Positions 50,463-60,825 of a DNA stretch of 64,000 bases are shown here, piece by piece; the stretch's first letter is position 1; every line of letters starts with the position of its first letter. Below the pieces are notes generated by a model. It did no database searches. It was not told the DNA's origin and worked only from the letters and a program-made list of their open reading frames with translations. The stretch comes from Tenacibaculum holothuriorum (lineage in GTDB: Bacteria; Bacteroidota; Bacteroidia; Flavobacteriales; Flavobacteriaceae), in contig NZ_LAPZ01000001.1 in the NCBI RefSeq assembly GCF_002120225.1, positions 372,001 to 436,000 of the forward strand. Direction: 5' to 3'. A program made the translations under genes and the position numbers.

Positions 50463-51107
50463 TTATTTTTTTCTGTATTTATTGTTATGCTTATTGTTTT
50501 TGTTTTTACTGTTTTTGTGTTGTCCTTGAGAACTTCTTTTACGCAGTAAATCTTTGCTTTCTGTTAAAGCTTCTTCTGTATTTCTGATATCTAATTTCCC
50601 ATCAGATAATTCGTATAAATGATCAAAAATCACAGTATCTTCAACAGTATCTTTATTCCAGTTTAAGTAGCATTTTTTCATGTGATTTGCTATTGTAAAC
50701 ACTAATGCTTCTTTCATATCTCCATCATCCCAAGTTAAAGCAACATCTATCATCGTTTGAATATTTGTTCCGTAAAAACGATATTTTGATGCAGATTTAG
50801 GATAATCCATTTTCTCTGGCTTCTCTGTTAATTCTTCTTTAGATGGCGTTTCGTAAGGTGATTCTACATCTAGTTTAAAATCTGCCATGATATGTAACTG
50901 ATCCCACAATTTGTGCTTAAAATCTGGTACATCACGTAAGTGAGGTTGCAAATTACCCATCACTTGAATAATAGCTTTTGCCATGGTATTTCGTTCTTCT
51001 TTGCTTTCTAATGAAATACAATGATTTACGAGTTTTTGTATATGTCTACCATACTCTGGAATTATCAAAGTAGGTCTTTCTGAATTGTATTCTAAATCAA
51101 ATGTCAT
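50463..51107 (-). CDS. DUF4290 family protein
   Basis: About 214 aa from MTFDLEYNSERPTLIIPEYG; an ATG ten codons upstream (51137) is less likely. Cytoplasmic, mostly helical, with an IPEYGRHIQKLVNHC signature near the start and YRFYGTNIQTMIDVAL in the middle. The last 30 residues are Lys/Asn-rich (KNKNNKHNNKYRKK), likely a disordered nucleic-acid- or protein-binding tail. Placed directly before murA, stop to start, so co-expression is expected, but no function in wall synthesis has been shown to my knowledge. Confidence 0.85.
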   Translation of the reverse strand: MTFDLEYNSERPTLIIPEYGRHIQKLVNHCISLESKEERNTMAKAIIQVMGNLQPHLRDVPDFKHKLWDQLHIMADFKLDVESPYETPSKEELTEKPEKMDYPKSASKYRFYGTNIQTMIDVALTWDDGDMKEALVFTIANHMKKCYLNWNKDTVEDTVIFDHLYELSDGKLDIRNTEEALTESKDLLRKRSSQGQHKNSKNKNNKHNNKYRKK

Positions 51108-51243
51108 TGTCGTATGATAAGTATTTTTTGAGCGCAATTTTGAAGTAATTCATAGATAGAAATTACGCCCAAATCAATATGATTTTACTAAACTGCAAAT
51201 TAAGTATTTATTTTTACTTGCACGCTACAATTAAACTAAATAT

Positions 51244-53571
51244 TTAACCAATAACTTTAAGTTTAGCAAATTGTAATAATAACTTCTTTTTTCCTACAGT
51301 ACCAAACTCAATTTCAGCTTTTTTATTAGGTCCTTTCCCTTCTAAAGCTAACACTTTACCTGTTCCGAAACGATTATGCTCTACCAAATTGCCTACTGTA
51401 ATTTCACTGTCGAATAAATTGGTTTTAGAACTTGCTTCTGAAACTTTTTTCAACCTGCTTTTCGATGGAATTAAAGTTGATTTATCTTTCTTATCCATGA
51501 ATTCTTTTCGCTTCTTTTGAATTGGTTTTTGAAAGCGAATATTCTTAGGAGAATCGTCAAATAAGCTAGCATCGATAAACCTATTTACAGAAGGTTCTGG
51601 AGTTTTAGGTGTTAAGTATTCTAAAAACTGATCGTCTATTTCTTCTAAAAATCTACTTGGTTCACCATCGGTTAATTTACCCCAACGATAACGTGTTTGC
51701 GCATAGGTTAAATAAGCCACACTTTCGGCTCTGGTTAACGCTACATAAAATAAACGACGTTCTTCTTCTAACTCACTACGTGTGTTCATACTCATTGCTG
51801 ATGGAAATAAATTTTCTTCTAAACCAACAATATACACGTAAGGGTATTCTAATCCTTTTGAAAGGTGAATCGTCATTAACGAAACTCTTTGTTCATCATC
51901 ACCTTTTTCAGAATCAAAATCGGTAGCTAAAGCAACATCTTCTAAAAATGCGGTTAATGAAGCATCTAAACCTTCTTCAATTTTATCGGTAATAAAGTCT
52001 TTAATTCCGTTTAATAATTCCTGAACATTTTCAACTTTATTTACTCCTTCTGGAGTTCCGTCTTTCTGTAAATCTTTTACTAATTGTGTTTGTTTTACGA
52101 CTAAATCGGCTACTTCAAAAGCATTTTTTGTTTGCGCTTCAATTTGAAAACGCTGAATCATACGAACAAAATTCTCTAACTTGGTTTTTGTTCCTGAGTT
52201 TATCTTGATATCTATTTTGTCAAGATTCAACAGTATTTCAAAAATTGATTTTTTATAATGATTGGCAGCAATTACAACCTTATCTAATGTTGTTGCTCCA
52301 ATTCCTCTTGCTGGATAATTGATGATTCGTTTTAAAGCTTCCTCATCACTTGGGTTGATTAAAATTCGTAAATACGATAATAAATCTTTTATTTCTTTAC
52401 GCTGATAGAATGATATTCCACCGTAAATTTTATACTTAATATCCTTTTTACGCAACGCATCTTCAATAGCTCTCGACTGTGCATTGGTACGATATAAAAT
52501 TGCAAACTTATCACTCGTTAATTGATGATTCATTTGGTTTTCCCAAATAGATTGCGCTACGAAACGTCCTTCTTCTCCTTCAGAAATCGTACGCATCACT
52601 TTTACTTGCTCTCCAGCATCATTTGCTGTCCAAATTTCCTTATCTAATTTGGTTTTGTTTTTATCAATTACGCTATTTGCTGCACGAACTATATTACTAC
52701 TCGAACGATAATTTTGTTCTAATTTAAAGGTTTTTACATCTGGATAATCCTTCTGGAAATTCAATATATTTTGAATGTTCGCCCCACGGAAACCATAAAT
52801 ACTTTGAGAATCGTCTCCTACTACACAAATATTTTGAAAACGATCTGCCAATGCACGTACAATTAAATATTGCGAGTGGTTGGTATCTTGGTACTCATCT
52901 ACCATGATATATCGAAAACGATCTTGATATTTTGCTAACACATCAGGAAAACGGGCTAACAATTCATTAGTACGTAATAATAAATCGTCAAAATCCATTG
53001 CTCCTGCCTTAAAACATCTATCTACGTACTCTTTGTAAATATCACCTGTTTTAGGTCTGCTTGCCTCTAAATCGGCTTGTTGTAAATCTGAATTATTAAA
53101 ATAAGCTCTAACGGTAATTAAGCTATTTTTAAAAGAGGATATTCTACTTAATATTTGCTTTGGCTTATAACGATCTTTATCCAACTGCATTTCTTTGATA
53201 ATAGCCGTTATCAAACGCACAGAATCTTGTGTATCGTAAATGGTAAAGTTAGATGGATAGCCTAATCTATCTGCTTCAGAACGTAAAATACGTGCAAAAA
53301 TAGAGTGAAATGTTCCCATCCATAAGTTTTTCGCTTCACTATAGCCAACTACAGAAGCAATACGCTCTTTCATTTCGCGTGCTGCTTTGTTGGTAAATGT
53401 TAACGATAATATGTTAAAAGCATCAACTCCTTCTTGCATTAAATGTGCAATTCTGTAGGTTAATACCCTTGTCTTTCCCGATCCTGCTCCTGCAATGATT
53501 ATCATTGGGCCTTCTTTTTGCAAAACTGCAGCCCTTTGTGGTTCGTTAAGTTGCTCTAAATAAGTATTCAA
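51244..53571 (-). CDS. pcrA: UvrD/PcrA-type superfamily 1 DNA helicase
   Basis: 3'-5' DNA helicase for nucleotide excision repair, mismatch repair and replication-fork clearing. About 775 aa. The frame extends to an ATG at 53658, but the added 29 codons (phenylalanine-rich) are unlike the family; a TTG at 53571 gives the expected MNTYLEQLNEPQRAAV start. Motifs: GAGSGKT (I), TFTNKAAREM (Ia), DEYQDTN (II), GDDSQSIYGFRGA (III), LEQNYRSS (IV), SLMTIHLSKGLEYP (V), and VALTRAE (VI). The C-terminal Tudor-like segment GNLVEHNRFGTGKVLALEG is the PcrA/UvrD RNA-polymerase-binding type. Confidence 0.94.
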   Translation of the reverse strand: MNTYLEQLNEPQRAAVLQKEGPMIIIAGAGSGKTRVLTYRIAHLMQEGVDAFNILSLTFTNKAAREMKERIASVVGYSEAKNLWMGTFHSIFARILRSEADRLGYPSNFTIYDTQDSVRLITAIIKEMQLDKDRYKPKQILSRISSFKNSLITVRAYFNNSDLQQADLEASRPKTGDIYKEYVDRCFKAGAMDFDDLLLRTNELLARFPDVLAKYQDRFRYIMVDEYQDTNHSQYLIVRALADRFQNICVVGDDSQSIYGFRGANIQNILNFQKDYPDVKTFKLEQNYRSSSNIVRAANSVIDKNKTKLDKEIWTANDAGEQVKVMRTISEGEEGRFVAQSIWENQMNHQLTSDKFAILYRTNAQSRAIEDALRKKDIKYKIYGGISFYQRKEIKDLLSYLRILINPSDEEALKRIINYPARGIGATTLDKVVIAANHYKKSIFEILLNLDKIDIKINSGTKTKLENFVRMIQRFQIEAQTKNAFEVADLVVKQTQLVKDLQKDGTPEGVNKVENVQELLNGIKDFITDKIEEGLDASLTAFLEDVALATDFDSEKGDDEQRVSLMTIHLSKGLEYPYVYIVGLEENLFPSAMSMNTRSELEEERRLFYVALTRAESVAYLTYAQTRYRWGKLTDGEPSRFLEEIDDQFLEYLTPKTPEPSVNRFIDASLFDDSPKNIRFQKPIQKKRKEFMDKKDKSTLIPSKSRLKKVSEASSKTNLFDSEITVGNLVEHNRFGTGKVLALEGKGPNKKAEIEFGTVGKKKLLLQFAKLKVIG

Positions 53572-53712
53572 TGAAAAATATATTGAAGAATTTACAAAAT
53601 GGAAAATTACGGATTCTTTTAAGTTAAATAAATACTCTACCAAACATTTTATCCACATTTTATTTTAGTAACGAAAATCTTATTCTTAATTTCGTTTTCA
53701 CAGTATAAAAAT

Positions 53713-54225
53713 ATGGAAGATAAAATTATTGAAGGCTTAGCTTATGCCCTACCAGCTTTAATTACCGGAGGTGTTGCGTATTTAATTTTAAGTCGATTTA
53801 TAGATCAAGATAATAGTGAAAAAAAGTTTAATGCTTTAGTTGAAAAAAAGCGAGAAAGCTTACCTGTTAAATTACAAGCGTACGAGCGTATGTTACTTTT
53901 TTGCGAACGTATTAACCCTGCAAAACTATTATTACGTGTTACACCTTTAAATGATAGCCCGAGTGATTATTTACAATTACTTATTGGTAATATTGAACAA
54001 GAGTTTGAGCATAACATGGTACAACAGTTATATATTTCGGAAGAGGCTTGGAAAGCTGTTTTAGGAGCTAAACTAGCAATTATTGCTAAAATTAGAAGTG
54101 TGGCTGAAAAATCTGAAACTTCAAAAGAAATGAGAGAAAACATTCTGATAGATTATTCTCAAACAGTGAGTCCTACGGAAACTTCAGTAGGAATTCTAAA
54201 ATTAGAAGTAAAAAAGTTAATATAA
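53713..54225 (+). CDS. Conserved single-helix membrane protein of unknown function
   Basis: 170 aa. One N-terminal membrane segment (about residues 9-28: YALPALITGGVAYLILSRF) and a cytoplasmic, mainly helical domain with ESLPVKLQAYERMLLFCERINPAKLLLRV and IEQEFEHNMVQQLYISEEAW segments that look well conserved. No known motif. It diverges from the helicase gene, with only 141 bases between start codons, and ends at a bidirectional terminator. Confidence 0.8.
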   Translation: MEDKIIEGLAYALPALITGGVAYLILSRFIDQDNSEKKFNALVEKKRESLPVKLQAYERMLLFCERINPAKLLLRVTPLNDSPSDYLQLLIGNIEQEFEHNMVQQLYISEEAWKAVLGAKLAIIAKIRSVAEKSETSKEMRENILIDYSQTVSPTETSVGILKLEVKKLI

Positions 54226-54226
54226 A

Positions 54227-54252
54227 AAAAGCTCGCAATTGCGAGCTTTTTT
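54227..54252. terminator. Bidirectional terminator at the end of the starch locus
   Basis: AAAAGCTCGCAATTGCGAGCTTTT is a 12-bp perfect palindrome flanked by A and T runs, between the small membrane protein gene and the last amylase gene. Confidence 0.85.
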
Positions 54253-54260
54253 ATTGTTTA

Positions 54261-55688
54261 TTATTCTTTGATTAAGATTTTGTATTCCCAAGGGGCTAGT
54301 TCAAAAGCATCTTTATTTAATGTGATGTTCGAATTAGCCATATAATCTTTAAATGTACCTTCTACTGGTGCAGCTATCTTAGTTCCTTCCTTAGAAAGGT
54401 TTGCAATAAATACAACTTCCGTATTTCCTTTTTTACGTACAAAAGCCAATATGTTTTTATCGGTTTCTAAGCGCTCGTATGAAGCTGCTTCTTTTCCTCC
54501 GTTTAAAGCAGTATTTGTTTTTTTAAGTTTTCCTAATTTCTGCAATACTTCCCACTCTTTTCCTTTTTCATGTGGTATTTCATCTTTTTCAAAAAACTTT
54601 AATCGATGTTTCATTCCGTATTCTTGTCCAGAATAAATTAATGGCATTCCCGGTGCTACATAACTTAAAGCAGTCATAGCTTCCCAAGCATCTCCCATGC
54701 GCTCTTCAATAGTTCCGTTCCAAGAGTTTTCATCATGGTTGGTTACAAACGTCATTAAAATATCATCATTTTCATAACGTGCAGTATCTTTTGCATAGTT
54801 TTCATCCCAAGCTTTTGCTCCACCATCTTTCGCTATGTGATTCATGGTATGATGACGATCCCATCCGTAAGCCATATCAAATAAACCTTCTTTTAATAAT
54901 TCTGGTTCCCAAGCTTCTGCTAACATAAAAATGTCTTTTTTAGCTCTTAATTGCGGAATTGCTTCTTGCCAGAAATCTGTTGGTACCGATCCTGCAACAT
55001 CACAACGGAATCCATCTACATTTTCTTTAGTAATCCAATGTTGCATGTCTTTTACCATTGCCTTACGCAATTCTTTATTGTCATAGTTTAAGTCAGCAAC
55101 ATCTGCCCAACCTACTGGAGTTCCATCTGCATTTAAAGGATCTGTAATTTCTCCTTTTGCATTCTTTGTATAAAATTCTGGATTGCTTGTTAACCAAGTA
55201 TGATCCCATCCTGTATGGTTTGGAACCCAATCTAAAATTACATACATGTCATTTTCATGTGCTCTTTTTACTAATTTTCTAAAATCTTCTATGGTACCAA
55301 ATTCAGGATTGATCTTAGTAAAATCTGTTACGGCATAGTAACTTCCTAAGTATTTTTTTCTTTCCTCTTCTGGAAACTCTGAAGCAAACTTATCTCCTGT
55401 TGCTTTTCTCTTCGTTTCTGAAATTGGAAATATTGGCATTAACCATATAATTTTTACGCCTAATTCTTTTAATTGAGGAATGTCTTTGGTGAATTGATCA
55501 AAGGTTCCTTCTTTTGAATACTGTCTAATATTTGCTTCATAAATAACCGCACTTTCCATCATGTCATCTGAAACAGGGGCTATTTTAGCTATCTCTACTG
55601 GAGTAGTAACTTTGGCTTCTTCCTTTTTTTCAGTTTTACATGCAAAAACGATACATAAACTTGCAATAATTAACGTTAGTTTCTTCAT
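54261..55688 (-). CDS. GH13 alpha-amylase-family lipoprotein (1)
   Basis: 475 aa. Lipobox IVFACK (Cys17) followed by KTEKKEE, an acidic-basic start compatible with surface export in Bacteroidota. GH13 barrel with the three catalytic acids: nucleophile Asp230 (GFRCDVAG), acid/base Glu258 (MLAEAW) and Asp319 (TNHDE); DWVPNHTG (conserved region I) at 153-160. It hydrolyses alpha-1,4-glucan or maltodextrin. It is the last gene of a minus-strand run of five glucan genes, 5 bases after amylase 2. Confidence 0.92.
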   Translation of the reverse strand: MKKLTLIIASLCIVFACKTEKKEEAKVTTPVEIAKIAPVSDDMMESAVIYEANIRQYSKEGTFDQFTKDIPQLKELGVKIIWLMPIFPISETKRKATGDKFASEFPEEERKKYLGSYYAVTDFTKINPEFGTIEDFRKLVKRAHENDMYVILDWVPNHTGWDHTWLTSNPEFYTKNAKGEITDPLNADGTPVGWADVADLNYDNKELRKAMVKDMQHWITKENVDGFRCDVAGSVPTDFWQEAIPQLRAKKDIFMLAEAWEPELLKEGLFDMAYGWDRHHTMNHIAKDGGAKAWDENYAKDTARYENDDILMTFVTNHDENSWNGTIEERMGDAWEAMTALSYVAPGMPLIYSGQEYGMKHRLKFFEKDEIPHEKGKEWEVLQKLGKLKKTNTALNGGKEAASYERLETDKNILAFVRKKGNTEVVFIANLSKEGTKIAAPVEGTFKDYMANSNITLNKDAFELAPWEYKILIKE

Positions 55689-55693
55689 ACTCT

Positions 55694-57340
55694 TTAGTTG
55701 TTTTCTAATAATACAATTGTATAAGGGGTGTTTATAACTATTTTTCCGTTGGTTACTTTTACTTCTTGATTTGAATACGCGTCTTTTAATAAAGTTCCGT
55801 CTTTAAATACAGCTTCTACATCAAGAATTTTCTCTCCTTTAGGTAGGTCTAAACCGATTACTACTTCTTCTTTAAAAGTGCCTTGCTCAAAGCTTCTTTT
55901 GAATAAATATGGTGTTTCAGAAATCATTTGATGTTTTCCTGCTCCAACCGCTGGGTGATTCTTTCTAAACTTTCCTAACTTCTGCCAATGTGCTAGCAAT
56001 TCTTTGGTCTCTTGATTTTTTAGCTGCTCCCAATCCATTGGAGAACGTAAATTAGCATCTCCTTCTGCTCCTTCTATGATTAAAGGACGTGCTACTTCAT
56101 CTCCATAGTATATTTGTGATGTACCTGGTGATAATAACAGTTTTGTAGCCGTTTCATAAGCTTTTTCTCTTTTAGGATCAAAAGGTTGTCCATCATCATG
56201 AGAGGTCATATAGTTTAAGGTTTCAAAACCTTTTAACTCATTATGCAAGGCTTTATCATATTTGCTAAACAAAGCTTCGTAACTCGGTAGTTGCTTTGCA
56301 TTCCATTTAAACTCAAAGTTAATTAAACTGTTGAATGCCTTGTCGAAATAGTTTACTTTCTTATCTCCGAAATCATAGAACTGTCCGCCACTAATTCCAT
56401 ATCCATATACTTCTCCAACTAGATAAAAGTCTTTCCCTAAGTATTCTGTTGGATGTGCTGATTTAAACTCTTCGTATGCGGTATCACAAATGCTTTTAAA
56501 CTCTTGCCATACATTTTCTTCTACATGCTTAACAGTATCCACACGATACCCATCAATTCCGAATTCTTTGACATAATCTGCCAACCATTTCATAATATAA
56601 AATCGTGGTGCTCTTGGGTATCCTGTTTTCTTAAAAAACTCGTCTAGTTCTTTTACTTCTTGCTCATAACGTCCTTCTGCTTTCCATTTCTTTACCAATT
56701 CTTCTGGCAAGGCCACTTCTTCGTTACTTTCTGTTAATACATCTGGTAAGTTTCTTACAAGTGTACAGGTTACTGTAGTTTCATAGTTTTTATAAACACA
56801 TTGCGGAGTTGTACGTACCCAATTTTCTTCCCAAACCTTGTCTTTGGCTGTTACTGGGCCTATGTGGTTTACCACGGCATCTAACAAAATTCTAATTTTG
56901 TGTTCATGTGCTGTTTTGATAAGTTCTTTAAGATCTTCTTCGGTTCCAAAATTCGGGTCTAATCGTGTCCAATCTTTTGTCCAATAGCCATGAAAACCAT
57001 AGGTATACCCCGTATCTTCATCGGTTCCATCATGAATTTGTTCTACAATAGGCGACATCCATATGGCATTGATTCCTAATTTATCAAAGTATCCTTCTTT
57101 TATTTTTTGGGTAATTCCTTTTAAGTCTCCTCCTTCAAAACCTCTGTATTTTGATGGTTCATGGGTTCTATCAAAATTCACATCATTGGAGGTGTCTCCA
57201 TTGTGAAACCTGTCAGTAAGTAAGAAGTATAGGTTTGCTCCATTCCAAACAAACGGAACTTCCTGTTTTGGTTTTTTCTCTTCTTTTTTACAAGAGAATA
57301 AGGTAATACATCCTATGAAAACAATGAGTAGTTTCTTCAT
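55694..57340 (-). CDS. GH13 alpha-amylase-family lipoprotein (2)
   Basis: About 548 aa from MKKLLIVFIGCITLFSCKKEE. An ATG 15 codons upstream would overlap the GH31 stop, so the start at 57340, right after it, is preferred. Lipobox Cys17 followed by KKEEKK, a good match to the surface-export signal X-K-(D/E)2. Catalytic residues: Asp268 (GYRVDTV), Glu310 (YLVGEVY), Asp382 (TSHDD); region I DAVVNH. A long insertion at about 165-245 between region I and the nucleophile distinguishes it from the neighbour. Likely acts on starch at the cell surface. Confidence 0.92.
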   Translation of the reverse strand: MKKLLIVFIGCITLFSCKKEEKKPKQEVPFVWNGANLYFLLTDRFHNGDTSNDVNFDRTHEPSKYRGFEGGDLKGITQKIKEGYFDKLGINAIWMSPIVEQIHDGTDEDTGYTYGFHGYWTKDWTRLDPNFGTEEDLKELIKTAHEHKIRILLDAVVNHIGPVTAKDKVWEENWVRTTPQCVYKNYETTVTCTLVRNLPDVLTESNEEVALPEELVKKWKAEGRYEQEVKELDEFFKKTGYPRAPRFYIMKWLADYVKEFGIDGYRVDTVKHVEENVWQEFKSICDTAYEEFKSAHPTEYLGKDFYLVGEVYGYGISGGQFYDFGDKKVNYFDKAFNSLINFEFKWNAKQLPSYEALFSKYDKALHNELKGFETLNYMTSHDDGQPFDPKREKAYETATKLLLSPGTSQIYYGDEVARPLIIEGAEGDANLRSPMDWEQLKNQETKELLAHWQKLGKFRKNHPAVGAGKHQMISETPYLFKRSFEQGTFKEEVVIGLDLPKGEKILDVEAVFKDGTLLKDAYSNQEVKVTNGKIVINTPYTIVLLENN

Positions 57341-57342
57341 TT

Positions 57343-60300
57343 TTATAGTTTTATGGTAATTTTTTCGGTCTTTTTTGTATTCCAATCAAAAGATACTAAA
57401 AGACTTTTATTGGTTTGATTCCAAACAATTGCTTGTTTCTTTCTTCCTATTTTTACTTCTTTTGGCGCTTTTCGTACGTTGTGTACAATTAGCTTCATGC
57501 TCTTTTTTGATGCCTTGAATTCTTTTCCAATGACATCTTTCAGTTCAATAGTTAAACAATTCTTCTCAAATTGACTATTAAAACTTAACAATTCATATTG
57601 CTTTTTCTGAATCGCATTTGCCGTGACACCATCGTCATTGTACAAGTCTCTTTTACTTTTCTCTACAGATGCATCATGGTAATAGTGTACTTCTAAATTA
57701 TTTCCTTTATAGCTATCTGTAGATTGTACAAGTTTGGTCATCGGTATAAACGCACCTGCTCTTACATAAGTAGGGATCGAATTCTCCTTAGTCGCTACTT
57801 GTTTTTTCTGTCCTCCGATAACTTTATCATCAGTATAAAAATCAAACCATACAGCATCTTTCGGAAAGTGTACTTCTTGCTTATCCACTTTTGAGTTTAA
57901 GATAGGTGTAATTAAGAAATCATTTCCCCATAAATAGGTCGAAGCTAACTTTTGTAATTCTTCATTGGATGAATTCTCAAAAAACAAAGGTCTCATTAAG
58001 GGGTTTCCAAACTGACTATTTTCATATACTAAGTGATAGTTATATGGTAATAATTTATAACGTAGTTCTATCGATTGCTTTGCAAGTTCTTTTGCTTTTT
58101 CTGAACGAAACACCGGTTCACTAGGTACTTCTTCTTGTGCATGAGGTCTAAAAATTGGTTGAAATACTCCATATTGTAACCATCGTGTATACAATTCGTC
58201 ATCTAAGTTTGCGCCTGCGAAACCTCCTAAATCAGAATGCATATATCCTATTCCTTGCATTCCCATTTGCAATGATATTTCTGGCTGACTTTGTAAGCCT
58301 CCCCAAGTTCTATTTACATCTCCAGACCACGGCACCAAACCAAAACGTTGAGAACCTGAATATCCTGCACGCATTAGAATGAATGGTCTTTCATTTGGAT
58401 ATTCTTTTTGAAACCCTTCTGCAATTAATCTTGCCCAATCATGTCCGTAAATATTATGTACTTCATCGGCTGTTCCTGTAGCATGTTGTACCCATGATGG
58501 GTGCACTTCTGGTTCTCCTAAATCTCCCCAGAAACCTTGCACTCCCTTATTTTTGATTCCTTTATAGATGTTCCAAAACCACGCTCTTCCTTCTTTTTTA
58601 TAGATATCTACAATACCCGTATTTCCGAAGTAAAAGTCGTATCTCGCTGGTTTTCCAACAGAGTCTTTTGCTAACACATCTTTCGCTACAGCTTCTTTCC
58701 ATTTTTTAGATGTGGATAACACAAATGGTTCTGTTATTAAGACTGTTTTTACTCCTTTGTTTTTAAGGTTTTGTACCATCTGCTTCATATCAGGAAATGA
58801 GTCTTTATAGACTTCTAAATTCCCCATGGTTCCTTTTAAGTCTTTTCCGAACCAATATAAATCAAGGATGATAGCATCTACTGGGATTTTCTCTTCTTTG
58901 AATTTTGCGATGGTATTTTCGGTTTCTTTTTGAGAGTGATATCCAAACCTACTTGAAAAATTACCAAGCGCCCAACGAGGTAACATCGGTTGTTTTCCAG
59001 TTAACTGGGTATAATTTCCTATTAAATCTAACCAAGAGTCTCCTACAATTACTTGATAAGTTTTTCTTCCTGAGATTGTTTCATAGGTCAAGGCATTGTC
59101 TTTATGACTATCTAAGTCTAAATAACCTATAGGAGCGTTGTCAAAATGAATTGCATATTTCTTTGACGATAACACCAATGGCATTGAAAAGTTCATCAGT
59201 TTAGACCTATCTTCATATCCATAATGTGCTTTGTTATACAATTCTAAACGGTTTCCTCTACGGTTCATCCCTAAAGCTCTTGCTCCTCCTCCATATAAAA
59301 CTTCTTCTGGAGTTAACGAAAATCGTAAGGTTTCGTAATCATCATTTTTTTGGTACCCATTTTTTTCTTCTGTTACTTTTTTTCCCTTGTACCAATACGA
59401 AACTTTAAATGGTTGCTTATTTATTACAATGGATAATTGATTTGTTTTAAACTCAATTTGTTTATCATTCTCCACAAACTTAGCCTTGCTATATGCTGAT
59501 GTTAATACTACTGCATGGGATGCTTTGGTCGTTTCTTTTTCTCCCTTCGGAATAAAGGTTGTTTCTGAAATCTCAGGAGCATAAAATTGCATTTTATAGG
59601 TTCCATCAGACACCTTTATATTCAATTGATTATTTCCATAAGTAGCTCCTACGAATGTTCTAGGTTGCATGCTATCTTTAAACAACCAAGCAATAGCTTC
59701 TTCAAAATTGGTTCTCCAAAGTTTTTCATCATGTTTTCCCTCTGGAACTACTTTAGATTTGATATTCTCTGAGTTAAAACCTTCTTCTTTTAAGGTTTTA
59801 ACCATGGCATTCATATCTCGTGCAGTTTGGCTGATTTCGTTAAAAGCAACATTGTTTCCTTCTTTAGCTCCTGCTAAAAAATACATCTTAGTATCGTTTA
59901 GTTTTCCATGTGTTTGAGAATATTCCTTTACTTCTGGAGCAAACCAAAATGCTGGAGAAAACACACCTACTTTTCCAAATACTTTTGGGTGTTTTAATGC
60001 TGCATAATGAGAAATTAGCCCTCCCATTGAGCTTCCAATAATTCCAGTATTAGTTTTATCTTTTAAAGTTCTATAGTTTTGATCGACATATGGCTTAAGG
60101 TTTTTTACTACAAAATCTAAATAAACATCTCCTTCCCCTCCTCCATATTTACTGTTGGTCCAAGGAGAATATTCATCTAAGCGTTTTTTACCACCATTAT
60201 CAATTCCTACAACTATTAATTCTAAGTTTTTGTCTTTAAATAATTTATTTAGTGTTTCATCTACTTCCCACTCTCCAGAAAAAGATGTTTTCTTATCAAA

Positions 60301-60825
60301 TAAATTCTGTGCATCATGCATGTACACTACTGGATACGATTTTTTAGAAGCATTGTAATTTGGTGGTAAATACAATCGAACCGTGCGTTTTCTGTTTAAT
60401 TGAGGTATTTCAAACTCCTTTGTTAAAACTGTTACGTTTTTTGAAGCTGTAGATGCTTCTTCTGGACTAAATAAATGCGACCAACCCGCAATTTTAACCT
60501 TTATGATATCCTTTCCAGTGTTAAAATTATGGATTCTGTTGTCTATACTTTTTCCATTCGCATCACACTCAGCAGTTTTCCAAGTTCCTTGTGTGAACTT
60601 AAATAATACATTATTTGATTTTTGCGGAAGTGTTATGCTATACTTTCCATCTTTCTGGGTTAACTGATATTTTTCATTTCCACCAGTCCAACCTTCAAAA
60701 TCACCTGAAATATAAATTGGTGCATTTTTAGGTGTACCTTCTGGTAATTCTTCAACAATAATAGTTACTTGTCCGAATAATGTGAATCCTATAAATAGGA
60801 ATGCTATGTTTAGTATGTTTTTCAC
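57343..60825 (-). CDS. Esterase-GH31 alpha-glucosidase fusion, exported
   Basis: 1160 aa. Signal peptide FIGFTLFGQ, then a CBM20/48-like beta domain (about 20-115: IYISGDFEGWTGGN), an esterase-D-type alpha/beta hydrolase (about 130-390) with nucleophile Ser266 (GSSMGG), and a GH31 barrel from about 410. GH31 nucleophile Asp768 lies in WGDLGEPEVHP and acid/base Asp836 in WSGDVNRTW. The C-terminal beta domains follow. It would release glucose from maltodextrin ends and also deesterify a substituent. It abuts the upstream amylase gene with no gap. Confidence 0.9.
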   Translation of the reverse strand: MKNILNIAFLFIGFTLFGQVTIIVEELPEGTPKNAPIYISGDFEGWTGGNEKYQLTQKDGKYSITLPQKSNNVLFKFTQGTWKTAECDANGKSIDNRIHNFNTGKDIIKVKIAGWSHLFSPEEASTASKNVTVLTKEFEIPQLNRKRTVRLYLPPNYNASKKSYPVVYMHDAQNLFDKKTSFSGEWEVDETLNKLFKDKNLELIVVGIDNGGKKRLDEYSPWTNSKYGGGEGDVYLDFVVKNLKPYVDQNYRTLKDKTNTGIIGSSMGGLISHYAALKHPKVFGKVGVFSPAFWFAPEVKEYSQTHGKLNDTKMYFLAGAKEGNNVAFNEISQTARDMNAMVKTLKEEGFNSENIKSKVVPEGKHDEKLWRTNFEEAIAWLFKDSMQPRTFVGATYGNNQLNIKVSDGTYKMQFYAPEISETTFIPKGEKETTKASHAVVLTSAYSKAKFVENDKQIEFKTNQLSIVINKQPFKVSYWYKGKKVTEEKNGYQKNDDYETLRFSLTPEEVLYGGGARALGMNRRGNRLELYNKAHYGYEDRSKLMNFSMPLVLSSKKYAIHFDNAPIGYLDLDSHKDNALTYETISGRKTYQVIVGDSWLDLIGNYTQLTGKQPMLPRWALGNFSSRFGYHSQKETENTIAKFKEEKIPVDAIILDLYWFGKDLKGTMGNLEVYKDSFPDMKQMVQNLKNKGVKTVLITEPFVLSTSKKWKEAVAKDVLAKDSVGKPARYDFYFGNTGIVDIYKKEGRAWFWNIYKGIKNKGVQGFWGDLGEPEVHPSWVQHATGTADEVHNIYGHDWARLIAEGFQKEYPNERPFILMRAGYSGSQRFGLVPWSGDVNRTWGGLQSQPEISLQMGMQGIGYMHSDLGGFAGANLDDELYTRWLQYGVFQPIFRPHAQEEVPSEPVFRSEKAKELAKQSIELRYKLLPYNYHLVYENSQFGNPLMRPLFFENSSNEELQKLASTYLWGNDFLITPILNSKVDKQEVHFPKDAVWFDFYTDDKVIGGQKKQVATKENSIPTYVRAGAFIPMTKLVQSTDSYKGNNLEVHYYHDASVEKSKRDLYNDDGVTANAIQKKQYELLSFNSQFEKNCLTIELKDVIGKEFKASKKSMKLIVHNVRKAPKEVKIGRKKQAIVWNQTNKSLLVSFDWNTKKTEKITIKL

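Noticed and set aside
53572..53658. N-terminal extension of the UvrD/PcrA helicase up to an ATG
   Set aside because: Phenylalanine-rich and unlike the family; the TTG at 53571 gives the normal N-terminus.
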